Of a stretch of 27,049 bases of DNA, positions 1 through 7,242 are shown piece after piece. The notes under the pieces are model-generated. The model searched no databases. It was not told where the DNA came from and saw only the letters and a list, made by a program, of their open reading frames with translations. Each line of letters opens with the position of its first letter. The stretch's first letter is position 1. Origin of the DNA: JAGLQA01 sp023135565 (GTDB taxonomy: Bacteria > Acidobacteriota > Aminicenantia > UBA2199). The stretch is from contig DAOWCY010000090.1 in NCBI GenBank assembly GCA_030639305.1, positions 1 through 27,049 of the forward strand, in the 5' to 3' direction. A program made the translations under genes and the position numbers.

Positions 1-107
1 AAAGAAAAATCCAAAGCTTTTGTAGGGGGGCTTTTCGCTTTTTTAAACAAAAGTTTTGTTCAAACTTTTTCAAAAGTTTGGCCCCCGGCAGGGCCGCCGG
101 AGGCAAG
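1..107 (+). repeat. Dispersed repeat, family A, copy 1
   Basis: This stretch is a near-exact inverted copy of 22308-22412. In order it holds CTTTTGTAGGGGGGCTTTTC, a TTTAAACAAAAG segment, the hairpin AAACTTTT-TC-AAAAGTTT, a CCCCCGGCAGGG segment and the terminal CCGCCGGAGGCAA. Shorter or rearranged copies lie near 5256-5510, 9366-9420, 18423-18545 and 22437-22465. It encodes no plausible protein. It is probably a non-autonomous repeat, since no transposase or target duplication was seen next to it. Confidence 0.85.
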
Positions 108-152
108 ATTGTTTTAGATTTTCCCGGAACTGAATAGTTACACTGGGCGCTA

Positions 153-181
153 TTGCCGTTCCGCCGCAAATATGATAAAAT
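153..181 (+). promoter_or_regulatory. Candidate sigma70 promoter for the 249-2684 operon
   Basis: TTGCCG (153-158) and TAAAAT (176-181) are 17 bases apart. They lie about 70 bases upstream of the first gene, in otherwise AT-rich non-coding DNA. The match is moderate and comes from the sequence alone. Confidence 0.45.
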
Positions 182-205
182 AATGCCTTTATTAATTATC
201 TATTA

Positions 206-220
206 GGGAACCACGTTCCC
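206..220 (+). promoter_or_regulatory. Leader hairpin just upstream of a ribosome binding site
   Basis: GGGAAC-CAC-GTTCCC is a perfect 6-bp stem with a 3-base loop. It lies in the predicted 5' leader, about 14 bases before the AAGGAGG of the gene at 249. It could tune translation or protect the mRNA end, or be an operator. No T-run follows, so it is not a standard terminator. Confidence 0.45.
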
Positions 221-248
221 CACTATTTCTTACTAAGGAGGTCCACCG

Positions 249-2051
249 ATGAAAAAATCCGGGCTTTTGATTCTTTTCTTACTGCTCGTACTCGCTGCCG
301 CTCACCTGACCGGCGAATCCTGGATCAAACAATTAGACGCCGGCGACCAACAGCTTTTCTACGATGCCAAAACCGGCACCTTCCTCTCTCTCAGACCTGA
401 ATTCACTATATTCGATATTAAAGGTAAAATCTCTAAGCAGGGGGTTTTCTTAAGAGGAAACACCGCACCTATCGAATTACAGGAAACCATCCGGTTAGAT
501 GACGGCACTTTTTTTAGTCTGGCGTTTATGTACGATGAAGAAAATACGATTGTCGATCTATATAAAATTATCAGGTTTACCCGCGAAGGCGAAGTGCTTT
601 TCGTGGAAGCCATCAGCCTGAAACCCCATATTTTCCATCTGCGTTACCTACTCCAGGTTGGCGATAAGATCAAGTTAGTGGGTTTCGAGGACCCGGGCAA
701 TCAAATCGGTAACATCGTGGTTGTCACTTTCTCGAAAGAGGCCAAACTGTTAAGCGCCCGGCGTCTCGGCATGAGGCCGGTAGACGGCAGGTTTTTCTCC
801 TTAGAAACCGCTTTAACAGCGATAGACAGCGATCATTATGTGATAGTGAAAAGCGGCGGCGTACGAGTGCAGGGAACCATCTATCAAGGCATATTCGTTA
901 TGAAAATGAGCGGCTCCGACGTAGTAGAGAATATTATAGGTTATTACGATCCCCTGTCGTTAAGCGACCTTTACGAAACGCCCGTTTTCGTGAAGCGGAC
1001 GGCTTCCGTACCCGGTGAAGAAGAACCGGCAGGCTATCTAAAAAATAAAACCCGTTTTTCGAGCGAATTCTCATGGGATTTCAGCAGCGAAGAAGAGGAC
1101 GGCGGTTACACGCTTTTGATGCTGGAAAGAAAAACCGAACTCGACGGCATTACCAGGAACCGCACCCCCATGCTGTGGAAATTCACTGCCGATTGGCAAT
1201 TGTTGTGGGTCAGGCAGTTTCAATCGGACGCGCAAATTTCCTGGAACCGGGACGCCCACCTGCTGGCCGGCGCGGCAGGTTACACCATCGGTTTAAGCAA
1301 AAGAATAACCACCACCAATGCGGAAACCGGGGCAGAAGAAATTTTAGCCGAACCGGTATTGGTCAAAACGGACTTAGACGGCGCCGTCCTCTGGGCCAGG
1401 GAATACGATCACTCCGGCCCTGACGGTATATTCTCCCTCTTATCGCTGAATAACGGCGGCATGTTAATGAGCACCAACAGTAGATATTTTTACATGCTGG
1501 ACGGCGAAGGAGCGGTTCCCGGCGGCTGCGCCGTTCACCGGCAGGTTAGCATGTCCGGCAGCGGCAGGTCCTTCTTAGAAAAAGCCGTACCTGCAGCCAG
1601 CGTCATCCCGGCGGATATCCCTGTGCATATGCCCAATTATCACGGTTTCCTGCGTGAATACGACCTGAGCGAAGGCTCTGCCGAAGAAATCTTTTGTCAA
1701 CATTTCACCCTGCAGGGAGAATACGACTCGGTTATCGAAAGATCGATGTTTTGGGGTTTTAATGTGCACCGTGTCCAGTTTTCGGTAGACGCGGCGCTGG
1801 CTCCTTATATAGCGAAATTCCACCTGTACAGGAAGTTTACCGGTTCCGCAGAAGACGAAGAAAGCGAGGAAGCTGAAGAAAACGAAGCAGATTACGAATT
1901 TGTAACCGAGATAACGGGCGTACCCGGGCAAACCGAATACGATATAGAATTCAGGCCCTTCGTATTGGGAAAAGAAGCCTATCGTTATAAGATTTTCGCT
2001 TACAACCAGGAAGATGAGCTGGTCGATTTTGCCTCTCTTTCGAGGAAGTAA
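249..2051 (+). CDS. Secreted protein of unknown function, beta-propeller-like with C-terminal beta domain
   Basis: I do not recognise a named family. The 600-residue product starts with a signal peptide (charged MKKS, then hydrophobic residues 5-19). The ATG follows AAGGAGG by 7 bases, which fixes the start. Segments such as LWKFTADWQLLWVRQF (about 312-327) and LVKTDLDGAVLWAREYD look like blades of PQQ/WD-type propellers, in which 'value of a step, then the next' strands repeat. A Glu-rich linker (about 536-548) precedes a last 50 residues that resemble a fibronectin-III-like strand pattern. It is probably periplasmic or surface exposed. The barrel protein begins 33 bases downstream on the same strand, so the two are likely co-transcribed and may act together at the outer membrane. 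A role as a cell-surface binding or reporter protein is inference only. Confidence 0.8.
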   Translation: MKKSGLLILFLLLVLAAAHLTGESWIKQLDAGDQQLFYDAKTGTFLSLRPEFTIFDIKGKISKQGVFLRGNTAPIELQETIRLDDGTFFSLAFMYDEENTIVDLYKIIRFTREGEVLFVEAISLKPHIFHLRYLLQVGDKIKLVGFEDPGNQIGNIVVVTFSKEAKLLSARRLGMRPVDGRFFSLETALTAIDSDHYVIVKSGGVRVQGTIYQGIFVMKMSGSDVVENIIGYYDPLSLSDLYETPVFVKRTASVPGEEEPAGYLKNKTRFSSEFSWDFSSEEEDGGYTLLMLERKTELDGITRNRTPMLWKFTADWQLLWVRQFQSDAQISWNRDAHLLAGAAGYTIGLSKRITTTNAETGAEEILAEPVLVKTDLDGAVLWAREYDHSGPDGIFSLLSLNNGGMLMSTNSRYFYMLDGEGAVPGGCAVHRQVSMSGSGRSFLEKAVPAASVIPADIPVHMPNYHGFLREYDLSEGSAEEIFCQHFTLQGEYDSVIERSMFWGFNVHRVQFSVDAALAPYIAKFHLYRKFTGSAEDEESEEAEENEADYEFVTEITGVPGQTEYDIEFRPFVLGKEAYRYKIFAYNQEDELVDFASLSRK

Positions 2052-2084
2052 AGGCCCGCGAAAACCCGGAGGAAAAAAGAAAAA

Positions 2085-2684
2085 ATGAAAATCGAGATAA
2101 AGACAACAAGAGTTATTTTAAGCGTTTTGTTTATGATGGTAGTTTTGGTTATGCAGGCCTTCCCGGTGGACATCGAAGTAGGTATCTCCCTGGGCAGCTA
2201 CGGCAAAAACGACGAACTATTTAAAGAGTTATATGGGGCGAAGAGTACCGTTCCCGGTTTCGGGGCGGTTTTTTTCTTCACCCGGCACGTGGGTTTCTTT
2301 TTCGATGTGGGCGCGGTGTCCCACGAAGGTTTATCCACTTATGACAGTACGCCTCTTACTTACAAAGAGACGCATTTTGCCCTGGGCGTACAGTACCGGC
2401 TGCGCCTGCACAGTTTTTCCGCCGACAAAAGGGTGGATTTTTATCTTAAAGGTGGCAGTCTTTTTTTGAAATATTCGGAAACCTACCGGGAGAAGGGCGG
2501 CGCCACCGTACCCGGTCTTTACCTTGGCGGCGGCGTACTTTTCCGCTGGCAGAAGTTCGGCGTCGGCATCGAGATGGCGAAGAATTATTCTTATGAAGAG
2601 ATCGAAATCCAGGGACTAAACATCGTAGAGAGCATCGATTTCAGCGGATTCCGTCTCTCTCTCAAAGGCACATACACCTTTTAA
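2085..2684 (+). CDS. Small outer-membrane beta-barrel protein
   Basis: The 199-residue product has an N-terminal hydrophobic export signal (about residues 10-27, probable cleavage near QAFPVD). Alternating aromatic/hydrophobic strands follow, rich in Gly, Tyr and Phe (for example VGFFFDVGAVS, HFALGVQYRLRL, GLYLGGGVLFRW). It ends in ...GTYTF, the C-terminal Phe used as the outer-membrane insertion signal. Length and strand pattern fit the eight-stranded OmpA/OmpW/opacity-like porin group, though no family member is identified. A GGAGG lies about 12 bases before the ATG, slightly far. Its stop codon directly abuts the stop codon of the convergent AbiEii-like gene. Confidence 0.8.
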   Translation: MKIEIKTTRVILSVLFMMVVLVMQAFPVDIEVGISLGSYGKNDELFKELYGAKSTVPGFGAVFFFTRHVGFFFDVGAVSHEGLSTYDSTPLTYKETHFALGVQYRLRLHSFSADKRVDFYLKGGSLFLKYSETYREKGGATVPGLYLGGGVLFRWQKFGVGIEMAKNYSYEEIEIQGLNIVESIDFSGFRLSLKGTYTF

Positions 2685-3593
2685 TTAATCAGGCTGCATC
2701 CACGGACCGCCGGGCGGCCAATGGCAGTCGAAACCTGCTTTTTTATACAACGCCGAAACTACCGGCATAAAAAAAATATTCAAGAATTTTACTATATCTT
2801 CAAAACTCTTTCCTTTCGTATCGAGACGATTCTTGCGCAAAAAAGCGTTCCACTGAGTTCGTTTTATTTTATCTCCTGAGAAAGTGTCTGTTAGAGCAAT
2901 GGGCGCTTTTGAAAAAATTGGCGTTGACCGCCGGTTAAATGTGGCTTCTACCGCCCGGTAGAGTACCTCTCCCGAAAACTCGAACTCCCCGGCCATTATC
3001 CAGGTATCATAAAAGTCCTTCATCCTGCTGTTGGCAATACCGAGCATTACCATTGCCTGGAATTTCTCCGCCACCATCGTATACCTTGAATATGAACGAA
3101 GCCGGGGAGCCGGGAACTTAAGCAGCGTAGGATAGGTAATTTGTTCCGGCTCAGGGACGATAACATCTCCAAAACCGATATCTATTTGTAGGCGGAGTTT
3201 CGCTCCGGCTAACTCAGACAGCAGTTTTATACGAATACCTAAATAAACGTTTCTTTCCCGGATCTCGCTGCAAGAAACAGATTCGGGCGCAAATTCGATG
3301 CCGTCCGGTTCTACTTCTAAATTGCAGATAGCTTGAAATACCTGCCGCAAATGATCTGCGCTAGTACTCCCATATGCCATCAGATCAAGATCCCTCGTGG
3401 GTCTGTGAGGGCTATCATACCAGATATTAAACAGCATGGCTCCTTTTAATAAAAAATCCTTCCCCCATTTCGATTTACTTATCCTATAAAGCAGCCGTTC
3501 AAGGGCAAACCGGGTAAAAACAAGATCAAAAGTGTCGCCTGTTTCCCGTGATAAATTTAATAGGCGCTGCCGCACAGATTCCGCCAAACTCAT
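2685..3593 (-). CDS. Nucleotidyltransferase toxin, AbiEii/AbiGii family
   Basis: This is the toxin half of a type IV-style AbiE toxin-antitoxin or abortive-infection pair. The 302-residue protein carries the family's nucleotidyltransferase signature: FLLKGAMLF (about 47-55), a downstream R-x-T-R-DLDL acidic motif (about 64-71) for metal and NTP binding, and a later MVAEKFQAMV helix followed by R-x-KDFYD (about 190). AbiEii proteins are known to act as NTP transferases that stop growth, and the aim in vivo is phage defence or plasmid maintenance. Its ATG overlaps the stop of the antitoxin gene by 4 bases (ATGA), which implies translational coupling. All key residues are present and I see no truncation, so it is likely intact. 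Confidence 0.9.
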   Translation of the reverse strand: MSLAESVRQRLLNLSRETGDTFDLVFTRFALERLLYRISKSKWGKDFLLKGAMLFNIWYDSPHRPTRDLDLMAYGSTSADHLRQVFQAICNLEVEPDGIEFAPESVSCSEIRERNVYLGIRIKLLSELAGAKLRLQIDIGFGDVIVPEPEQITYPTLLKFPAPRLRSYSRYTMVAEKFQAMVMLGIANSRMKDFYDTWIMAGEFEFSGEVLYRAVEATFNRRSTPIFSKAPIALTDTFSGDKIKRTQWNAFLRKNRLDTKGKSFEDIVKFLNIFFMPVVSALYKKAGFDCHWPPGGPWMQPD

Positions 3594-4192
3594 CCCAAAC
3601 TCTCCAGGTATGGACGCATCACATTAGACACACGGCATATAACCGCATATTCCCAGAGTTGATCCATTGTGCATTTTTTATTATCCCAGCAGTCCCTGAG
3701 CGCTTCCAGCGCCACATCCAGCCCGATTTTATTGCGGAATTTAAAACAGTCCACCGCTGTTTTAGCGGGATTATATACCCGGACTCTCACACCTTCAATT
3801 ATATGCTCCTCGACCCCGGCATGTAGGGATTTTTCCGAAAATCGCACGACACGCAGCGCTACACTATCGAGTTTCGGTTTTCTCGATTTATTATCGACAG
3901 CGATCCACACCTCGAAGGGGATTTGAGTCGTCAGTTCGTGAAAATGGAGGGCCGACAGCAGGCAGATTACACCATTGGCTGTCTTTTTGCTTACCTCTGC
4001 CAGGTTGTGATGTTCACTAATATTTGCTTCATTTAGTGTGTAAAGCCCCCTACCGCTTCTTTTTATAAGTCCCTGTTTATAAAGCCTGATGAGATACTCT
4101 CGCTGAATGCCGTGGGCATCCAGATCACGCGGACGCAGGATACCTGTTTCCCTTATAATCTCAAGGACATCGCCTGCCTTTGACGTTCTCAT
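3590..4192 (-). CDS. AbiEi-type antitoxin, transcriptional repressor
   Basis: This is the antitoxin partner of the AbiEii-like toxin, 200 residues from the chosen start. A winged-helix N-terminus (DVLEIIRETGILRPRDL, then RLYKQGLIKRSGRGLYTL) matches the AbiEi DNA-binding domain. The C-terminal half (ALHFHELTTQIPFEVWIAV, then YNPAKTAVDCFKFRNKIG) matches the AbiEi antitoxin domain. The start at MRTSKAGD is preferred because AAGGAG lies 7 bases upstream; an ATG 14 codons earlier lacks such a site. AbiEi proteins are known to repress their own operon through inverted repeats, and such repeats lie over the promoter here (4208-4275). Confidence 0.88.
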   Translation of the reverse strand: MRTSKAGDVLEIIRETGILRPRDLDAHGIQREYLIRLYKQGLIKRSGRGLYTLNEANISEHHNLAEVSKKTANGVICLLSALHFHELTTQIPFEVWIAVDNKSRKPKLDSVALRVVRFSEKSLHAGVEEHIIEGVRVRVYNPAKTAVDCFKFRNKIGLDVALEALRDCWDNKKCTMDQLWEYAVICRVSNVMRPYLESLG

Positions 4193-4207
4193 TATTATCT
4201 CCTTGTT

Positions 4208-4275
4208 TGTTACAATATGCAGGTAATTGTTCATAACTACCGACGTATTGTAACATTGTTTGCGGATAATGTCAA
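4208..4275 (-). promoter_or_regulatory. Promoter and inverted-repeat operator of the abiE-like operon
   Basis: On the minus strand TTGACA (4275-4270) and TACAAT (4252-4247) are exactly 17 bases apart. An inverted repeat TATTGTAAC (4246-4254) / GTTACAATA (4208-4217) brackets the predicted start of transcription, with one arm over the -10 box. This fits AbiEi autorepression. Confidence 0.8.
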
Positions 4276-4285
4276 CACATTATTA

Positions 4286-4315
4286 TTGGCAATAGCGGTT
4301 CGTTCATGGTATAAT
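4286..4315 (+). promoter_or_regulatory. Sigma70 promoter of the glycosyltransferase gene
   Basis: TTGGCA (4286-4291) and a perfect TATAAT (4310-4315) are 18 bases apart. It is divergent from the abiE-like promoter 11 bases away. The -10 box covers an upstream in-frame ATG, which is why the coding start is placed at 4347. Confidence 0.75.
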
Positions 4316-4346
4316 GATTTTGAAATTAACGCACACAGGTAAAAAA

Positions 4347-5225
4347 ATGAAAAAAAACTCAGACCGGGGAATAACAATTATCATCCCCTGCTACAACGAA
4401 GCTGACAGTATTTTGAAAACCGTCGAAAAACTGCACGGGGTGATGCGGCAAAGCGAAAGGGATTTTGAAATCATTATCGTAAACGATGCCTCTACCGACG
4501 ATACCGCGGAAAAATTAACAGAGATAACCTGCAAAGAAGTAAAAATATTGGCTAATGATTTTAACTTAGGATACGGGGCTTCTATCAAAAACGGCATCGA
4601 AACAAGCAGTTTCTCCTGGATCGGCATCACCGACGCGGACGGCACCTACCCCATCGAACGATTCCCCGATCTTTTCGAGCACATGGAAAAATATGACATG
4701 GTGGTGGGCACAAGAACAGGAAAAATAAGAGCTATCCCCCTGCTGCGCCGCCCGGCCAAATGGTTCCTGAACCGCTTCTCTTCCTACTTAGTAAAAAGGA
4801 AAATCAACGACGTGAATTCCGGCATGAGAATCTTTAAAAAAGAGATTGCCCGCAAGTACTGGAATTTCTTTCCCAACGGTTTTTCTTTTACCACAACCCT
4901 GACATTGGCGCTGATAATGGGAAACTATCGTACCAAAAACATCACCATCGATTATTTTAAAAGAAAAGGGCGTTCAAAGATTCACCCCATCAAAGACACT
5001 TATAATTTTATTCTCTTGATATTGAGGATTACCATGTTGTTTAACCCGCTGCGGATATTCATGCCCATTTTTTTTATGACTATGTTTCTTACTTTTTTCT
5101 CATTAGGCTGGGATATATACAATATCAACCTGACCGACACCACAGTGATGTTATTTATTTTTTCGGTGATTATTTTGATGATCGGGCTGCTGGCGGATTT
5201 GATTAACAAGAGGTTCCCCCGTTGA
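4347..5225 (+). CDS. Family 2 glycosyltransferase, polyprenyl-phosphate sugar transferase (DPM1/GtrB-like)
   Basis: The 292-residue enzyme opens with the GT2 strand ITIIIPCYNEAD (10-20). It continues with VNDASTDDT (about 48-56) and the metal-binding DADGTYP (about 100-106), then GTR and RRPAKWFLNRFSSYL, typical of dolichol/undecaprenyl-phosphate mannosyl- or glucosyltransferases. Two C-terminal membrane segments (about 228-252 and 259-285) place it at the inner membrane. It likely moves a sugar from a nucleotide donor to a lipid-phosphate carrier. The following GtrA-like gene fits a carrier-sugar flipping partner, as in O-antigen and wall-sugar modification. The start has only a weak AGGT upstream. 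Substrate is unknown. Confidence 0.88.
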   Translation: MKKNSDRGITIIIPCYNEADSILKTVEKLHGVMRQSERDFEIIIVNDASTDDTAEKLTEITCKEVKILANDFNLGYGASIKNGIETSSFSWIGITDADGTYPIERFPDLFEHMEKYDMVVGTRTGKIRAIPLLRRPAKWFLNRFSSYLVKRKINDVNSGMRIFKKEIARKYWNFFPNGFSFTTTLTLALIMGNYRTKNITIDYFKRKGRSKIHPIKDTYNFILLILRITMLFNPLRIFMPIFFMTMFLTFFSLGWDIYNINLTDTTVMLFIFSVIILMIGLLADLINKRFPR

Positions 5226-5255
5226 TATTTTTAAGATATTCGTTTTTACCCCCCT

Positions 5256-5507
5256 TATCAAAAGTTTTTGCGGAGGGCCAGGGGTACCCGCGGCGCGGGC
5301 AGCCGACGAAAGGCGTTTCTTTAGGCAGAAAAGCTCTTCGCTCAACAAAAGTTTTTGGAGGTGTCGGAACCTTTTTTCACCCTGCGGCGCAGGGAGCCGA
5401 TGAGGGGCTTTTGAGCAAAAAGAAATCGCATCATATTCCTTCGATATTCGGTGTTCGGTGTTCGATGTTCGATATTTTTTTCGGTTCTGACCCGCCGGAG
5501 GCAAGAA
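5256..5507 (+). repeat. Composite dispersed-repeat region between the glycosyltransferase and gtrA-like genes
   Basis: This non-coding stretch is a mosaic. It has a family A fragment (CAAAAGTTTTTGCGGAGGGC), a GC-rich piece, and the left part of family B (CTCAACAAAAGTTTTTGGAGG ending GGAACCTTTTTTC at about 5382). Then come about 95 inserted bases that contain heptamer repeats, and then the rest of family B (GGTTCTGACC, then CCGCCGGAGGCAA, to about 5504). The reverse complement of the uninterrupted family B unit is at 5919-5985. Confidence 0.75.
5440..5474 (+). repeat. Heptanucleotide tandem repeat, five units
   Basis: Five head-to-tail 7-mers of form TTCGRTR (TTCGATA, TTCGGTG, TTCGGTG, TTCGATG, TTCGATA). 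They split the family B repeat copy. A related TTCGTTA x3 array lies at 26882-26902. Confidence 0.85.
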
Positions 5508-5909
5508 TTGACTAAGCCGCTGCGCTTTATTCTTGCCGGCGGCAGTGTACTGCTGCTGACGCTTATCTTAACTTACACCATGACAGAAATCCTGGGGCTA
5601 TATTATCTTTACAGTTATATTATCGTTTTGACAATCACCACCGCGGTTAATTTTTTCTTAGGCTCGAAATTTGTCTTCAAAACCGAAACAAAACATCTCA
5701 AAAGATTTTTTTACTATCTTTCCAGCATACTGATTTTTTATGTGAGCGATATTTTCGTGACCAAAATATTTACCGAAACTATCGGTTTTCACTATACTTT
5801 TTCGATTTTCTTATCGAAAGGGATCATCTTTTTTACCAAGTATTTTTTTTACGACAGGGTTATTTTTAGAGACTCGTCTTTTTTGTATAAAGATAAGAAT
5901 TCCATTTAA
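5508..5909 (+). CDS. GtrA-like four-helix membrane protein
   Basis: The 133-residue product has four predicted membrane helices (about 7-26, 33-54, 68-87, 95-115). It carries family features: an N-terminal RFILAGG turn, a conserved Asn in TTAVNFFLGSKFVF and a basic/aromatic end (KYFFYDRVIF). GtrA proteins are thought to help flip lipid-linked sugars, and the preceding GT2 enzyme is the expected partner. The start is a TTG: GGAGG (5497-5501) is 6 bases upstream, and no ATG in frame fits. Notably that GGAGG is the end of the dispersed repeat. Upstream in-frame codons read through repeat DNA and are not believed. The gene is boxed by inverted family B copies. Confidence 0.82.
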   Translation: MTKPLRFILAGGSVLLLTLILTYTMTEILGLYYLYSYIIVLTITTAVNFFLGSKFVFKTETKHLKRFFYYLSSILIFYVSDIFVTKIFTETIGFHYTFSIFLSKGIIFFTKYFFYDRVIFRDSSFLYKDKNSI

Positions 5910-5918
5910 AATATACTT

Positions 5919-6003
5919 GCCTCCGACGGGTCAGAACCTTTTTGAAAAAAGGTTCCGACACCTCCAAAAACTTTTGTTGAGCCCCTACGGGGCGGGAACC
6001 TTT
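5919..6003 (-). repeat. Dispersed repeat, family B, intact copy (inverted relative to 5338-5507)
   Basis: It reads (minus strand) CAACAAAAGTTTTTGGAGG, then GTGTCGGAACC, then a GGAACCTTTTTT-C-AAAAAGGTTC hairpin, and ends GACCCGTCGGAGGCAA. Lying just after gtrA in inverted orientation, it could also act as a weak transcription block through its hairpin and T/A runs. Confidence 0.8.
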
Positions 6004-6044
6004 TCCCTTCATCTTTCGTTATATTACTCTAAAGGAGAAATAAT

Positions 6045-6749
6045 ATGACTAAAAAAGAGAAATTATTATACCTGTTAAGTCTTTTGTTAGTTGTTGTTTT
6101 GGTACTTCCCGGCTGCAATGTCAGCGTCAACAAGAGCGTCCATATCGAAGACGGGGAGACGGTTGACGGGGGCCGCAGCAGCGTAAACGGCAATATCATC
6201 ATCGGTTCCGACTGCACGGTAAAAGGCAGTTGCTCAACGGTGAACGGACGTATCAAAGTCGGCAGCAATTCCGATGTAAGAGGTCTAAAGACAGTAAATA
6301 GCGGCATTTCCGTGGGTGAAAAGACTATCGTAGACGGTAATGTGTCTACTGTAAACGGTTCTATTTCCTTTAAAGCCGGGGCCAAAGTGGATGGCGACGC
6401 TTCTACCATAAACGGTTCCATCACCTGCGGCAGTGGGACAAAAATTAACGGGGACGCCACTACCGTAAACGGCGGCATCGAGTTGAAAAACACCACCGTA
6501 AAAGAAGATATAAAAACCCATAACGGCGATATTACCCTGCAGGAAGAAAGCACTGTTTTTGGTGATATAATCATCAAAGATTCTCACAGTCTCTCCCGCC
6601 GTGTGCGCACATTAAAAATCACGATTGCGGACAAATCGGTAGTTAAAGGCGACATTATCGTCAAAGACGACGATCTTAAAGTAAAAGTTTATCTTTCCAA
6701 CGGCGGCAAAGTGAACGGCAGGATAAAGAACGCGGAAGTAGTCGAATAG
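6045..6749 (+). CDS. Lipoprotein with bactofilin-like beta-solenoid repeats
   Basis: The 234-residue protein begins with a hydrophobic signal (about 8-22) and the lipobox VLPGC, so lipidation at Cys24 and export are expected. The mature part is built of about ten short repeats of form x-V-N-G-x-I-x-x-G-x-x-V (for example STVNGRIKVGSNSDVRG, STVNGSISFKAGAKVDG, STINGSITCGSGTKING). These stack as a right-handed beta-solenoid like polymer-forming bactofilins. The last 50 residues leave the pattern and may cap it. AAAGGAG lies 8 bases before the ATG. It may form an envelope-attached fibre or scaffold. Unlike cytosolic bactofilins it would sit outside the inner membrane. No partner gene is evident. 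Confidence 0.82.
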   Translation: MTKKEKLLYLLSLLLVVVLVLPGCNVSVNKSVHIEDGETVDGGRSSVNGNIIIGSDCTVKGSCSTVNGRIKVGSNSDVRGLKTVNSGISVGEKTIVDGNVSTVNGSISFKAGAKVDGDASTINGSITCGSGTKINGDATTVNGGIELKNTTVKEDIKTHNGDITLQEESTVFGDIIIKDSHSLSRRVRTLKITIADKSVVKGDIIVKDDDLKVKVYLSNGGKVNGRIKNAEVVE

Positions 6750-6826
6750 CAGCCGCGCCGGAGAATTGGAAGCCTGCACCCGGGAGCAAAACGTATAACT
6801 TATTATTTTTTTGAAGCCGGGCTCTC

Positions 6827-6955
6827 CTATTTTTTGGGGCTGCTCATCAGAACTTCGATAACGGAGTTAAAAGCTTCGACGGCGGGGTCCATTTTTATCT
6901 ATATTGTATATAATCATATCACTAAAGAATATGTACACAGAATACTTGACACTAC
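6827..6955 (-). mobile_element. Left-end relic of an IS256-like insertion sequence
   Basis: On the minus strand an inverted-repeat-like end AGTGTCAAGTATTCTGTGTA (from 6954) lies 63 bases before an ATG (6892-6890). The ATG opens a 21-codon frame, MDPAVEAFNSVIEVLMSSPK plus one Lys, then TAG at 6827. Short N-termini of this kind are common in Mutator-type (IS256) transposases. The end matches the one at 26912-26934 with 3 differences in 23 bases. The rest of the element is missing, so it is inactive. Confidence 0.6.
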
Positions 6956-6991
6956 CTGAACCCGAACCCAACCAACCCGGGACAGGAAGCT

Positions 6992-7180
6992 CTAAATATC
7001 CACGGCCCAGCCTTTACCTAACTTCCCGGCTCCGGCCTTAATCGCACCGAGAAATCGCGAACGCAGCAAATCACTGAACAAAGCCTTCTTCACCGGGGGC
7101 AAACGCAAAAACCCGCCGCTTTCTCCGCTGCAGCCTTAACGCGCCTGTCTTGCACTTCAAGGCACAAACGCCGCAGCCCA
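6992..7180 (-). pseudogene. Frameshifted fragment duplicating the 3' end of the 8006-9319 Fe-S gene
   Basis: From the TAG at 6992 the minus strand encodes ...VKKALFSDLLRSRFLGAIKA followed by GAGKLGKGWAVDI, almost the same as the end of the Fe-S protein. About nine in ten bases match 8016-8135 by eye. Upstream, 7120-7178 encodes GCGVCALKCKTGALRLQRR in another frame, matching the second ferredoxin motif of that gene. About 44 codons between the two are deleted. This is a recent, non-functional duplication remnant beside an IS relic. Confidence 0.88.
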
Positions 7181-7242
7181 AAAGAAAAATTTTGGGGACA
7201 GGCTAATTTCCCCTTTGAGATCAAAAACCGGTTTACCGGCAA

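Noticed and set aside
5451..5507. ATG start for the GtrA-like protein
   Set aside because: The residues come from heptamer and repeat DNA, and no ribosome binding site precedes it.
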